Part shown: in pieces, positions 34,566 to 43,122 of the stretch | Layout: each line of letters starts with the position of its first letter | Position numbering within the stretch: position 1 is the stretch's first letter | Assembly: GCA_017792345.1 (NCBI GenBank) | Contig: CP051228.1 | Coordinates: 1,798,001 to 1,862,000 of the forward strand | Source: Mesoflavibacter sp. | GTDB taxonomy: Bacteria; Pseudomonadota; Alphaproteobacteria; UBA8366; Aestuariispiraceae | DNA length: 64,000 nt | Direction of reading: 5' to 3' | Notes under the pieces: generated by a model | What the model was told of the DNA's origin: nothing | Database searches by the model: none | Seen by the model: only the letters and a program-made list of their open reading frames with translations | Translations under genes and position numbers: made by a program

Positions 34566-36251
34566 ATGCTGCGCCGCATCCGCCTGATCACCGGACTGAC
34601 GCTGTTCGTCTATATCGCGACGCATACCCTGCCGTTGATCCTGGGCAACCATTCGCTGGCGGTGATGGAGGCGGTGCGGCCCTATTGGCACGCGCCCTGG
34701 GAAACCTGGCTGGGCCAATTGACGCTGTACGGCGCGATCCTGACCCATATGTCGCTGGGCCTTTACGCGGTCTATCGCCGGCGGCGCTGGCGCGGCATCA
34801 CACGGGGCGAGGCGGTGCAGCTTGTCTTCGGCCTGTCGGTCCCGGCGCTTCTGGCCCTGCATCTGGTCAGCACCCGCATCGCGGCCCTGCGCTATGGGAT
34901 AGAGCCGACCTATCCCTGGATCATGGCGATCTATCTGAAATACGACCCGGTGGCCGGATGGCGGCAGGCGACCGTCTTCCTGGTCGCCTGGACCCATGGC
35001 TGCATGGGCCTCTACTACTGGCTGCGGCTGAAACCGTCCTGGCCGAAGATGCGTTTCGGGCTATACGCGGCAGCCCTGCTTTGGCCGGCCCTGGCCATGA
35101 CCGGATTCTACAAAGCGGGCAGCGAGGCGGCGGAACTGACCGTCGATCCGGGATGGGTCGATATGGTGTTGCGCTATGTCGGCAATCTCAACCGCGCGGC
35201 CCAGGCCGATCTGTACCGGATCGAGGATTGGATTCTGATCGGCCTCGGTTCGCTATTGCTCGGCGCCGTCGCGGCCCGACTGATCCGCCAGCAAATCGAA
35301 AAGCGGCGCGGCCTGGTCACGCTGCGCTACGAGGACGGCCGTGAATACCGGTTCAATCAGGGTCTCACGATCCTGGAGGCCAGCCGCGAATGCAATTACC
35401 CCCATGCCAGCGTCTGCGGCGGGCGCGGCCGGTGTTCGACCTGCCGCATTCGGGTGCGGCACGGCGCGGAGCTGCTGCCCCCGGCGAGCGAGGCCGAAAA
35501 GCGCGTTCTGCGCCGGATTCGGGCGGCCGAGGATGTCCGCCTTGCCTGCCAGTCCATCCCCGCGCCCGGCCGGATCGAGGTCACGCCGCTGCTGCCGCCG
35601 AACGCGTCGGCAAAACAGGGGCACGCCCGATCCGACATGCTGCAGGGCAAGGAGGCGACCATCGCGGTGATGTTCTGCGACTTGCGCGGATTCACCCGGC
35701 TCAGCGAAGACCGCCTGCCCTATGACACGGTGTTCCTATTGAACCGGTATTTCGACGCGATGGGCCGCGCCATCGAAGAAAGCGGCGGTCATCTGGACAA
35801 GTTCATCGGCGATGGGATCATGGCGCTGTTCGGCATTGAACAGGGTCAGGAAGCCGGGTGCCGCGATGCCCTGAAGGCGGCACAGCGGATGGCCGAACGA
35901 TTGGCGGCGCTGAATGACGGCCTGTCGCAGGATCTCGACGAACCGCTGCGGATCGGGATCGGCATTCATGTCGGAACGGTGATCGTGGGGGAGATGGGCT
36001 ATGGCCGCGCGACGCAGTTGACGGCGATCGGCGACGCGGTGAACACGGCCAGCCGTCTGGAAGCGACGACCAAGGAACTGGCCGCGCAGTTGGTCGCCTC
36101 GCGCGCGGTGTTCCGGGCTGCCGGTATCGACTATCGCGCCCGTGACTGGGGCGAGCACGAGATTGAGATTCGCGGCCGGGTACGGCCGATCCACGTCGTC
36201 GCCGTGCCGGACGCAATGGCACTGGCGGACAGCGAGGCAGCGGAGGTCTGA
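34566..36251 (+). CDS. Membrane-bound [2Fe-2S]-class III adenylate/guanylate cyclase fusion
   Basis: The 561-residue protein has three parts. Residues 1-240 hold about six hydrophobic helices with helix-embedded histidines H20, H61, H99 and H144, resembling a succinate-dehydrogenase-type cytochrome b. Residues 250-345 form a ferredoxin with C284-x5-C290-x2-C293 and C328. Residues 362-550 are a class III cyclase with metal aspartates D372 (CDLRGF) and D416 (GDG), K412, and N493/R497 in IGDAVNTASRLE. It probably makes cAMP in response to membrane redox state; substrate specificity is not certain since the usual D/T next to K412's partner is Q484. The gene starts eight bases after the ligase stop. 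Confidence 0.9.
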   Translation: MLRRIRLITGLTLFVYIATHTLPLILGNHSLAVMEAVRPYWHAPWETWLGQLTLYGAILTHMSLGLYAVYRRRRWRGITRGEAVQLVFGLSVPALLALHLVSTRIAALRYGIEPTYPWIMAIYLKYDPVAGWRQATVFLVAWTHGCMGLYYWLRLKPSWPKMRFGLYAAALLWPALAMTGFYKAGSEAAELTVDPGWVDMVLRYVGNLNRAAQADLYRIEDWILIGLGSLLLGAVAARLIRQQIEKRRGLVTLRYEDGREYRFNQGLTILEASRECNYPHASVCGGRGRCSTCRIRVRHGAELLPPASEAEKRVLRRIRAAEDVRLACQSIPAPGRIEVTPLLPPNASAKQGHARSDMLQGKEATIAVMFCDLRGFTRLSEDRLPYDTVFLLNRYFDAMGRAIEESGGHLDKFIGDGIMALFGIEQGQEAGCRDALKAAQRMAERLAALNDGLSQDLDEPLRIGIGIHVGTVIVGEMGYGRATQLTAIGDAVNTASRLEATTKELAAQLVASRAVFRAAGIDYRARDWGEHEIEIRGRVRPIHVVAVPDAMALADSEAAEV

Positions 36252-36258
36252 GGGGCCG

Positions 36259-36834
36259 TTACTGGGCGCCGGCGTCCATAAGGACCTGCTCCATGCCCGG
36301 CGCGCGACTGTCCCGCGCCCAATCGAGCGCGCCGCGGCCGGTATAGTCGCGGACGTTCAGATCGGCGTTGTTGTCGATATACAGTTCGACCATGTCGCGA
36401 TAGCCGCTGCGGGCCGCGACCATGGTGGGCGTCAGACCCCGGCGGTTCCGGACATTCACATCCGCACCGTTCTTGATCAGAAACTGCGCCATGTCGACAT
36501 CGCCGTCCTCTGTCGCCCACAGCAACGCGCTGTTGCCGATCTCGTCCTGCGCGTTGATCGGCACCTCGACGGTCAGCAGATACTCGATCATCGCGTAGTC
36601 GCCGTTGCGTGCGGCGATGGCGATGCCGTTCAGGCCGTCGGTATCCGCGGTGGACGGGTTCGACCCCTGAATTACCATCGACTTGACGCGGGGCAGGTCG
36701 CCGGCGCGGATCGCCCGGACGATATCGGATTCGACGCCGATCACCGTCTGCGCGGCGAGGTCGGGCCCCCGACCCAGTCCGAGGATCGCGAATGTCACCG
36801 CCGCGACGATGGCTAGGCAGGATAGGCGCGTCAT
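36259..36834 (-). CDS. Secreted ankyrin-repeat protein
   Basis: The 191-residue protein has an N-terminal signal peptide or anchor (MTRLSCLAIVAAVTFAILGLG, possible cleavage near residue 28) and four to five ankyrin repeats from about residue 38. Clear ones are DGLNGIAIAARNGDYAMIEYLL, IGNSALLWATEDGDVDMAQFLI and RGLTPTMVAARSGYRDMVELYI. Periplasmic ankyrin proteins mediate protein contacts, in a few cases with catalase. It is convergent with the cyclase and lies five bases upstream of nothing evident; cobK begins on the same strand four bases away upstream. Confidence 0.87.
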   Translation of the reverse strand: MTRLSCLAIVAAVTFAILGLGRGPDLAAQTVIGVESDIVRAIRAGDLPRVKSMVIQGSNPSTADTDGLNGIAIAARNGDYAMIEYLLTVEVPINAQDEIGNSALLWATEDGDVDMAQFLIKNGADVNVRNRRGLTPTMVAARSGYRDMVELYIDNNADLNVRDYTGRGALDWARDSRAPGMEQVLMDAGAQ

Positions 36835-36838
36835 TCCG

Positions 36839-37591
36839 TCATTCTCCCTCGATCGGTGCGGCGTCCTCTATCCAACGCAGCACAGCCTCCATTTCCGTCG
36901 CGCTGGCCGTCGCCGGGCGGGCGGGCCGTCGCAGCAGGGCGACCGGAACCCCGAGGTCGCGCGCCGCATCCAGCTTGGCCCGCGTCGCCTGTCCGCCAGC
37001 ATTGCGGGAGACCAGCACGTCGATCCCGCGCTGGGACAGTAAGGCGCGCTCCCCCGCCAAGTCAAACGGTCCCCGGTCCAAAATCACGTCCAAATCCGGA
37101 TGGTCCGGCAGCTGTGCGGGCGGGTCAATTGCACGGAGGGTCAGGCGCATGCCGCGGGCGCCCGACAAGGCGGACAGATCGGCCCCGCCCAATGTGACCA
37201 AGGCATGCCGTCCCAGGTCCGGCAGCGCTGCGGCGAGGGCGGTCAGGTCGTCATATTCCACCCACTTGTCGCCGGGCTTCGGCTGCCAGGCGGGCCTCTC
37301 GTAACGCAGCAACGGCGTTCCACAATCCAGGGCCGCCGCCGCCGCATTGGTCGCCATCCGCGCCGCATAGGGGTGGGTTGCGTCGACCAGCGCCGCGACC
37401 CGGTGGGACCGCAGATATGCCGCCAGCCCGGCTGCCCCACCGAAACCGCCGATGCGCGTTTCGCCCGGCAGCGCCGTTGGCGCGCCGGTCCGGCCGGCCA
37501 GGGACGTGATGACCCGCCGCGCGGGCGCCAAGCGCTCGGCAAGGCGCCGTGCCTCCGTCGTGCCCCCCAGAATCAGGATCGGTCCCGTCAT
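36839..37591 (-). CDS. cobK: Precorrin-6A reductase (CobK/CbiJ)
   Basis: The protein has 250 residues, normal for CobK. It reduces precorrin-6A to dihydro-precorrin-6 with NADPH in the aerobic corrin route. GPILILGGTTEARRLAERLA is the N-terminal nucleotide-binding loop, VDATHPYAARMATNA a strongly conserved CobK motif, and VLVSRNAGGQATRAKLDAARDLGVPV the C-terminal one. It is divergent from cobA-cobB and is the first gene on its strand before the ankyrin gene. The other cob genes are not in the window. Confidence 0.93.
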   Translation of the reverse strand: MTGPILILGGTTEARRLAERLAPARRVITSLAGRTGAPTALPGETRIGGFGGAAGLAAYLRSHRVAALVDATHPYAARMATNAAAAALDCGTPLLRYERPAWQPKPGDKWVEYDDLTALAAALPDLGRHALVTLGGADLSALSGARGMRLTLRAIDPPAQLPDHPDLDVILDRGPFDLAGERALLSQRGIDVLVSRNAGGQATRAKLDAARDLGVPVALLRRPARPATASATEMEAVLRWIEDAAPIEGE

Positions 37592-37688
37592 GCCGCCGCC
37601 CCGTCAGTTTGTACGTCGATCCCCCCGGACCGGAACCGGGAATGGTTTGGCTTGCGTGACATTGCGCCAAGACCTTATTAGGCTTTGT

Positions 37689-37724
37689 CTTTTCCGTCAT
37701 GCATCCATGTCGCATTCGGAAAAG
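37689..37724. promoter_or_regulatory. Hairpin in the cobK-cobA divergent region
   Basis: CTTTTCCG (37689-37696) and CGGAAAAG (37717-37724) are perfect eight-base arms with a 20-base loop, 28 bases before the cobA start. It may be an operator or an RNA hairpin. The cobalamin riboswitch core GCCACTG is absent, so this is not a B12 riboswitch. A possible promoter TTGCGT-N17-TTATTA lies just upstream. Confidence 0.35.
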
Positions 37725-37751
37725 GCATTTGGGCATGGAACAGCGTAGATA

Positions 37752-38609
37752 ATGGCCATGACACGCGACAGCGCAACACGGGATCTGCTGAACGGCCTGC
37801 CGGAATTCGAACCGGGCTGGGTTTGGCTGGTCGGTGCCGGGCCGGGCGATCCCGGCCTGCTGACCCTGCATGGCGTCAACGCACTGCGCCAGGCCGACGC
37901 GATCGTCTATGACGCGCTGGTCGATCAGCGCATTCTGGACCATGCGCCGGATACGGCGGAACTGATCTATGCCGGCAAGCGCGGCGGCAAGCCGAGCCCG
38001 ACCCAACGGTCGATCTCGCTGCGCCTGATCGAGCTGGCCCGCGCGGGAAAGCGGGTTCTGCGCCTGAAAGGCGGCGATCCGTTCGTTTTCGGGCGCGGCG
38101 GGGAAGAGGCGCTGGAACTGACCGGCGCGGGCATTCCTTTCCGCGTTGTGCCCGGCGTCACCGCCGGGATCGGCGGATTGGCCTATGCCGGGATCCCGGC
38201 GACCCATCGCGACACCAATTCCTCCGTCACCTTCATCACCGGCCATTCCGTGACCGGCGAGGTGCCGGACAATCTCAACTGGAATGCCCTGGCGACCGGC
38301 GCGCCGGTCATCGTCCTCTATATGGCCGTCAAACACATGCCGCGCATCGCCCAGCGCCTGATCGACGGCGGCCGCGACCCGCAGGATGCGGTCGCCTTCG
38401 TATCCAATGCCGCGACCGAGAAAATGACCGTCGTGGAATGCACGCTGGCCGAGGCCGGGTCGGTGGCCGCATCGGTCGAGCCGCCGGCGGTCATCGCCAT
38501 CGGTCCGGTCGTGAAACTGCGGTCCGCCCTGGATTGGGTCGGCCGGATGGAGGGGCGCGTGCTGGACCCGAACCCTTTCGGCCAGGCTGACCGGGACGTG
38601 GCCAGTTGA
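37752..38609 (+). CDS. cobA: Uroporphyrinogen-III C-methyltransferase
   Basis: The protein has 285 residues, single-domain size, without the siroheme-synthase N-terminal part. It methylates uroporphyrinogen III twice with SAM to give precorrin-2 for B12 and siroheme. WLVGAGPGDPGLLTLHGVNALRQADAIVYDALVD is the SAM-binding start. RLKGGDPFVFGRGGEEALEL and VPGVTAGIGGLAYAGIPATHRD are the diagnostic stretches. Two in-frame ATGs (37752 and 37758) are possible. cobB follows after ten bases. Confidence 0.96.
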   Translation: MAMTRDSATRDLLNGLPEFEPGWVWLVGAGPGDPGLLTLHGVNALRQADAIVYDALVDQRILDHAPDTAELIYAGKRGGKPSPTQRSISLRLIELARAGKRVLRLKGGDPFVFGRGGEEALELTGAGIPFRVVPGVTAGIGGLAYAGIPATHRDTNSSVTFITGHSVTGEVPDNLNWNALATGAPVIVLYMAVKHMPRIAQRLIDGGRDPQDAVAFVSNAATEKMTVVECTLAEAGSVAASVEPPAVIAIGPVVKLRSALDWVGRMEGRVLDPNPFGQADRDVAS

Positions 38610-38619
38610 GCGCCCTCAA

Positions 38620-39954
38620 TTGAACGATCCGTCCCGCCCCGTCCCCGGCCTGATCATCGCCGCCCCGTCCTCCGGCAGCGGCAAGACGACGATTTCGCTC
38701 GCCCTGATGCGTGCCTTGCGCCGGTCGGGCCTGCGCATCGCGCCCGCCAAGATCGGCCCGGATTACATCGATCCCGGCTTTCACGCGGCGGCCTGCGGGC
38801 ATCCGTCCCTCAACCTCGATCTTTGGGGCATGCGGGCGGAAACCCGCGCGGCCCTGATCGATCAGCTTCATTTCGAAAGCGATCTGATCCTAGCCGAGGG
38901 GGTCATGGGCCTGTATGACGGCGCCGCTGATGGCCGCGGGTCCAGCGCCGATCTGGCGGAAGAAACGGGCTGGCCGATCCTGCTGGTCGTCGATGTGAAA
39001 GGACAGGCCGCGACCGCCGCCGCCGTGGTGCGCGGTCTGGTGACCCATCGCGACGACCTGCGCTTCGCCGGCATTCTGTTCAACCGGGTCGGCGGGCGGC
39101 GGCATGCCGACATGCTGCGCCGCGCGGTGGCGGAAACCGGATTGGGCGTGCCGGTCCTGGGCTGCCTGCCGCGGATGGAAGGGCTGACCCTGGAAAGCCG
39201 CCATCTGGGCCTGGTGCAGGCGCGGGAAAGGGCCGATCTGGAGGTTCTGCTGGAACGTGCCGCCGACTGGATGGTGGACAATGCCGATCTGGACGCGATT
39301 CTGACCGCCGCTGCCGCCGGAAGCCGGGTCGAATTCGACGCGCCCGTACCGATCCCGCCGCTGGGCCAGCGGATTGCGGTCGCCCGCGATGCGGCCTTCG
39401 ATTTCGTCTACCCGCATATCCTTCAGGGCTGGCGCACGGCAGGGTCGGAAATCCTGCCCTTCAGTCCGCTGGCGGACGAGGCGCCGTCGGACATCGCCGA
39501 CGCCGTCTATCTGCCCGGCGGTTATCCGGAGCTTCATGCCGGGCGGATCGCGGCAAACGGCACATTCCTGACCGGTTTGCGGCGCAAGGCGCGGGGCGGA
39601 TCGGCGATTTTCGCGGAATGCGGCGGCTATATGGTGCTGGGCCGCACCCTGCGCGATGCCGACGGGACGACCCATGCCATGGCGGGCCTGCTGCCGGTGG
39701 AGACGGATTTTTCCCTGCGCCGCCTGCATCTGGGCTATCGCCGCGCGGAAACCGTGGCCGACGGCGCGCCATGGCCCAAGGGGACCCGGCTGTCGGCCCA
39801 TGAATTTCACTATGCGACGACATTGCACGAAGATCCGGACGCCCCGCCGCTGTTCCACGCCCATGACGCGCTGGGCGAGGATAAGGGCCGTCAGGGCCTG
39901 TCGATCGGACGGGTTTCCGGGTCCTTCCTGCATCTGATAGACCGGGGCCGATAA
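38620..39954 (+). CDS. cobB: Cobyrinate a,c-diamide synthase (hydrogenobyrinate type)
   Basis: This 444-residue amidotransferase has a P-loop LIIAAPSSGSGKTTISLALMRALRRSG, the IGPDYIDPGFH motif, and a C-terminal type-1 glutaminase domain with VYLPGGYPELHA and the catalytic cysteine in IFAECGGYMVLGR. It amidates the a and c carboxyls of the corrin ring with glutamine and ATP. The start is the TTG at 38620: the first ATG lies after the P-loop, so it must begin at a non-ATG codon. Together with cobA it forms a small B12 operon, possibly with ycgN seven bases on. Confidence 0.95.
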   Translation: MNDPSRPVPGLIIAAPSSGSGKTTISLALMRALRRSGLRIAPAKIGPDYIDPGFHAAACGHPSLNLDLWGMRAETRAALIDQLHFESDLILAEGVMGLYDGAADGRGSSADLAEETGWPILLVVDVKGQAATAAAVVRGLVTHRDDLRFAGILFNRVGGRRHADMLRRAVAETGLGVPVLGCLPRMEGLTLESRHLGLVQARERADLEVLLERAADWMVDNADLDAILTAAAAGSRVEFDAPVPIPPLGQRIAVARDAAFDFVYPHILQGWRTAGSEILPFSPLADEAPSDIADAVYLPGGYPELHAGRIAANGTFLTGLRRKARGGSAIFAECGGYMVLGRTLRDADGTTHAMAGLLPVETDFSLRRLHLGYRRAETVADGAPWPKGTRLSAHEFHYATTLHEDPDAPPLFHAHDALGEDKGRQGLSIGRVSGSFLHLIDRGR

Positions 39955-39960
39955 CCCCGA

Positions 39961-40434
39961 ATGAATGCGCGGACGATGGACATACCCTTCTGGGAACGCA
40001 AAACCCTGGCGCAGATGACCCGCACGGAATGGGAAAGCCTGTGCGACGGCTGCGGCCAATGCTGCCTGCACAAGCTGCAGGACTATGATACCGGCGACTA
40101 TTACGTCACCGACATCGCTTGCCAGCTTCTCGACTGCCGGTCCTGTCGGTGCAGCGACTATGCCGACCGTTTCGCGACCATCCCCGACTGCGTCCAGCTG
40201 ACTCCGAAAAAGGTCTATGAGACCGACTGGCTGCCGGAAACCTGCGCCTATCGCAAACTGGCCGACGGCAAGCCGCTCGACTGGTGGCACCCGCTCGTCT
40301 CCGGCGACCCGAACACGGTGCATGAGGCGGGGATTTCGGTACAGGACAAGGCCGTCGCCGGCGACCCCACCGTCGACGAAATGGCCCAGCGCATCCAGCG
40401 CACCCTCGCGGCGATCCTGCCGGGCAAGGGGTAA
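39961..40434 (+). CDS. YcgN-family cysteine-cluster protein
   Basis: The 157-residue protein (UPF0260) begins [32 protein letters not shown], with the CxxCxxCC-type cluster, followed by [30 protein letters not shown] and [14 protein letters not shown]. The nine conserved cysteines suggest a metal or Fe-S site. Function is unknown. It starts six bases after cobB and ends 18 bases before the convergent nucleotidyltransferase gene. The genus-wide link to B12 genes is not established. Confidence 0.92.
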   Translation: MNARTMDIPFWERKTLAQMTRTEWESLCDGCGQCCLHKLQDYDTGDYYVTDIACQLLDCRSCRCSDYADRFATIPDCVQLTPKKVYETDWLPETCAYRKLADGKPLDWWHPLVSGDPNTVHEAGISVQDKAVAGDPTVDEMAQRIQRTLAAILPGKG

Positions 40435-40452
40435 GGGCCGCCTCGGTCCGGA

Positions 40453-41478
40453 TCAGGCCAGCCCGTCCAGGATCGCCTTCTCCTCCGGCATGCGCGCCAG
40501 GGAGGCGTCCAGGCGGTCGCGCCATTTCGGGCCTGCCGCGCGGGCGGTGTCCCAGGCGTCTTTCAGCTCATAGGGCCGGTCCTCCGCCAGAACGCGGATC
40601 AGGAAGGCGGCCTGGGCGCGGTCCTTGCGGGATTTCAGCGCGTCCGGACCGGCCTGGCGGCGGTCGGCGACAATCAGCTTGTGGATCGCGAACCGTTCCG
40701 GCCGGGGAATGCGGACCAGCACCCCGTCGCGATACAGCGCCACTGCCTGAATAGGCTCCGCGATCAGGAAATTCAGGTGATGCAGCGCGCGGGCATGCAC
40801 ATTCAGCGATTTCAGCGGCCGGATGCCCTCATCCTCCTCGAAGGACGGGGTCAGGAATTCAACGCTGGCGTTGCTCGTGCTCTGTTGCCAGCGCCATACC
40901 GAGCGCCGGTCCAGTTCCGGCACCGGATCGAAATTGAAATCCGCCAACACCCCGCCCAGCGACTGGTCGACTTCATCCCCGATGGCCAGTGCGAGGCGCT
41001 CGAACGCGGCAATATCCATGTCGTCTGTCGACACATACTGTCCGGCGGGCAATCGGAACCCAAGCTCGCCTTCATACAGCCTGAAAGCATGGGTTCCGAC
41101 CAGAACCCCGCCGACGCGGAATACGCCCGCCCCTTCAAACGCGCGCAAGAGGGGGCCGGTTGATTGGTCGACTCCCAGCATGTTCTCCGCGCGCAGCAGC
41201 CGCACGAGCCGGGAGCGCTCTTTCTGTCGGGCTTTGCGGTTCGCGCCTTCATGGGTCGCCCGTTCCAGGCGCTGGCGCAGATCGGGTGTATCCTCGCCGA
41301 GATACCGGCCCTTGACCTGATTTCCCAACCGGTAATGATCGTACCAATAGTGCCTGCCGCTGACCTCTCGCCGAACCGGCGTACCGCGCAGATCACGGAT
41401 CTGTTCATCCAGCATCAATGACTTGAGGTCGTGATAAGTCGTATGGGCGGCCAGTGAGAGCGGTTTAAGATCGGTCAT
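40453..41478 (-). CDS. GSU2403-family nucleotidyltransferase-fold protein
   Basis: The 341-residue protein matches the GSU2403 (NTP_transf_8) family: WYDHYRLGNQVKGRYLGED near the start, FRVGGVLVGTHAFRLYEGELGF as the nucleotidyltransferase GG-x-H core, STDDMDIAAFE as the D-x-D metal site, and PERFAIHKLIVADRR in the C-terminal half. The function is unknown, though nucleotidyltransferase toxins and AbiEii share the fold. The ATG at 41478 has no ribosome site, but TATAAA lies six bases before it, which suits a leaderless transcript. An AT-rich array of TACCACACAAA repeats covers its promoter. Confidence 0.82.
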   Translation of the reverse strand: MTDLKPLSLAAHTTYHDLKSLMLDEQIRDLRGTPVRREVSGRHYWYDHYRLGNQVKGRYLGEDTPDLRQRLERATHEGANRKARQKERSRLVRLLRAENMLGVDQSTGPLLRAFEGAGVFRVGGVLVGTHAFRLYEGELGFRLPAGQYVSTDDMDIAAFERLALAIGDEVDQSLGGVLADFNFDPVPELDRRSVWRWQQSTSNASVEFLTPSFEEDEGIRPLKSLNVHARALHHLNFLIAEPIQAVALYRDGVLVRIPRPERFAIHKLIVADRRQAGPDALKSRKDRAQAAFLIRVLAEDRPYELKDAWDTARAAGPKWRDRLDASLARMPEEKAILDGLA

Positions 41479-41488
41479 AGGAGTTTTA

Positions 41489-41574
41489 TAACACAAAAAT
41501 TAGTTTGTGGTATAAATCTTACCACACAAACTTTTTTCTGTGGGGTAAATGCCGGTCTCGTCATACCACACAAA
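41489..41574. promoter_or_regulatory. AT-rich array of alternating TACCACACAAA motifs
   Basis: The word TACCACACAAA occurs at 41520-41530 and 41564-41574. Inverted relatives lie at 41504-41512 (TTTGTGGTA) and 41534-41546 (TTTCTGTGGGGTA), and a weak direct one at 41490. Motif starts fall near 15-base steps, in alternating orientation. The array lies in the promoter region of the nucleotidyltransferase gene (minus strand), in a patch far richer in AT than its surroundings. It may be an operator array or form RNA hairpins. Confidence 0.6.
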
Positions 41575-41595
41575 AGAAACTGCCATGGGATAACC

Positions 41596-43122
41596 CTACC
41601 GCGTCCCACCCGGCCTCTCATGGTGGTGGGGCCAGCCGGGGGCGGTGTAGGGGCTGGGGCCGCGGATGTTTTCTTCGATCTTGTAGCGCAGGTGGACCGG
41701 CGGGAAGGCGCGCTGGGTGCAGTCCATGCGCTCGCAGATGCGGCAGGCGACGCCGATTTCGGCGAAGCGCTCCGGATTGCCGGTTTCCAGCCCGTCGGCA
41801 TAGACCATTTCCCGGGCATAGCGCACATCGCAGCCCAGGCCGATGGACAAGACATTGCGCTGAGCACCGAAACCGATGCCGCCCTTCACCACCGTCCGCG
41901 CGATGCAGAAATAGGCGGTCCCGTCCGGCAGTTTGGAGACCTGGGCCTGGATCTGGTTCGGGTTCAGGAAGGCCGAATAGATGTTCCAGCGGCTGCAGGC
42001 CCCGCCATGGCGCGGGATCGGCAGGCCGGACAGCGTGAACCGCTTGGAGATATTGCCGGCCAGATCGACCCGCAGCATATGCAGCGGGATACCCCGGTTT
42101 TCCGGCCGGTTCAGCGTGGTCAGCCGGTGGCAGATCTGTTCGAACCCGGCGCGCCAGCGGTGCTGCAGCAATTCGATGTCATAGCGGCTTTCGCGCGCAC
42201 TTCTCAGGAATTCGTCATAGGGCAGCAGCAGTGCGGCGGCGAAGTAATTCGCAAGCGCGACCCGGCCCAGAGCCCGGGCCTGCCCATCCTTCAGCCCTTT
42301 TTCCATCAACAGCATGTCGATCACCGACCCCGCCGACAGCAAGGCGATCTGATAGGCGAGCTGGAAGGACCGGCTGGCCCCGGTCAGGCGCTGCGAGACC
42401 TCCAGCAGGCGTTGCTGCGGGTGGAAGCGGCGGATCATGGGCAGATCGCCTTTCCCGCCGTCGCGCGGCTCGACGAAATTGACCCGGACCTCATGGGCCT
42501 GGTGCAGATATTCGCTCAATGCATCGAGAGACCGAACGGTGCCGCCGACGGTGCCGATTTCCCGGCGGACCCGGTCGGCCTCGTCCTCCAGGTCGCCGAA
42601 ATAATTGCTGTTGGCCTGGACCATGTCGGAGACGACATCGGCCGCCGATTGGGCGCTGGCGCCGAGCCCGCCGATCAGCCCGCCCAGACTGCCGCGCCCG
42701 TCCGGATCGTCGGCGGCCGACGCGGCCAGGCTGCGCGCGTCGGTCAGGGTCGTGTGATAGGCGTCGCAGACATGCAGCAGCGCGCGGGCGGATTCCGGGC
42801 TGACCTCCACCAGATCGCGGACATCGGTGTTGCGAACGTCGAATTCCTCGAAGATCGGATCGGCCAGTGCCTCCATGACGTCGGAATAGAGGCGGCTCTC
42901 CTCCTCCTCGGCCAATTGATCGACCGGCACCGCGAACAATTCGGACAGTTTGAGCAAAAGCGGCACGGTCAGCTTGCGCCGGTTATGCTCGATCAGGTTC
43001 AGATAGCTGGCGCTGACCTCCAGCTTTTCGGCCAGGGCGGCCTGGCTGAGACTGTGCTCTCGGCGCAGGCGGCGGATCTTCGGGCCGATTTTCGGCGCGT
43101 CTTTGGCGGGTTTGCGGGCCAT
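41596..43122 (-). CDS. Short-chain fatty acyl regulator-type XRE protein (RamB/ScfR family)
   Basis: The 508-residue protein starts with an XRE helix-turn-helix (IRRLRREHSLSQAALAEKLEVSASYLNLIEHNRRKLT, residues 14-50), followed by an ImmA/IrrE-like domain around 285-345 (ANYFAAALLLPYDEFL, without a full HExxH) and the C-terminal DUF2083 domain ending RICERMDCTQRAFPP. Relatives such as RamB of corynebacteria and PccR of Rhodobacter control acetate, glyoxylate or propionate genes in response to acyl-CoA. It is divergent from isocitrate lyase with palindromic TTTAC...GTAAA sites between, so it most likely regulates aceA. Confidence 0.9.
   Translation of the reverse strand: MARKPAKDAPKIGPKIRRLRREHSLSQAALAEKLEVSASYLNLIEHNRRKLTVPLLLKLSELFAVPVDQLAEEEESRLYSDVMEALADPIFEEFDVRNTDVRDLVEVSPESARALLHVCDAYHTTLTDARSLAASAADDPDGRGSLGGLIGGLGASAQSAADVVSDMVQANSNYFGDLEDEADRVRREIGTVGGTVRSLDALSEYLHQAHEVRVNFVEPRDGGKGDLPMIRRFHPQQRLLEVSQRLTGASRSFQLAYQIALLSAGSVIDMLLMEKGLKDGQARALGRVALANYFAAALLLPYDEFLRSARESRYDIELLQHRWRAGFEQICHRLTTLNRPENRGIPLHMLRVDLAGNISKRFTLSGLPIPRHGGACSRWNIYSAFLNPNQIQAQVSKLPDGTAYFCIARTVVKGGIGFGAQRNVLSIGLGCDVRYAREMVYADGLETGNPERFAEIGVACRICERMDCTQRAFPPVHLRYKIEENIRGPSPYTAPGWPHHHERPGGTR

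Noticed and set aside
31073-34591. A 1172-codon open frame on the minus strand
   Set aside because: It is antisense to the sigma factor, TerB-like, CNB and acyl-CoA synthetase genes, all with clear family motifs. High GC keeps the opposite frame open; the translation is low-complexity and arginine-rich.
37592-37751. Cobalamin riboswitch upstream of cobA
   Set aside because: The B12-box core GCCACTG and its flanking helices are not found; only a simple hairpin is visible.
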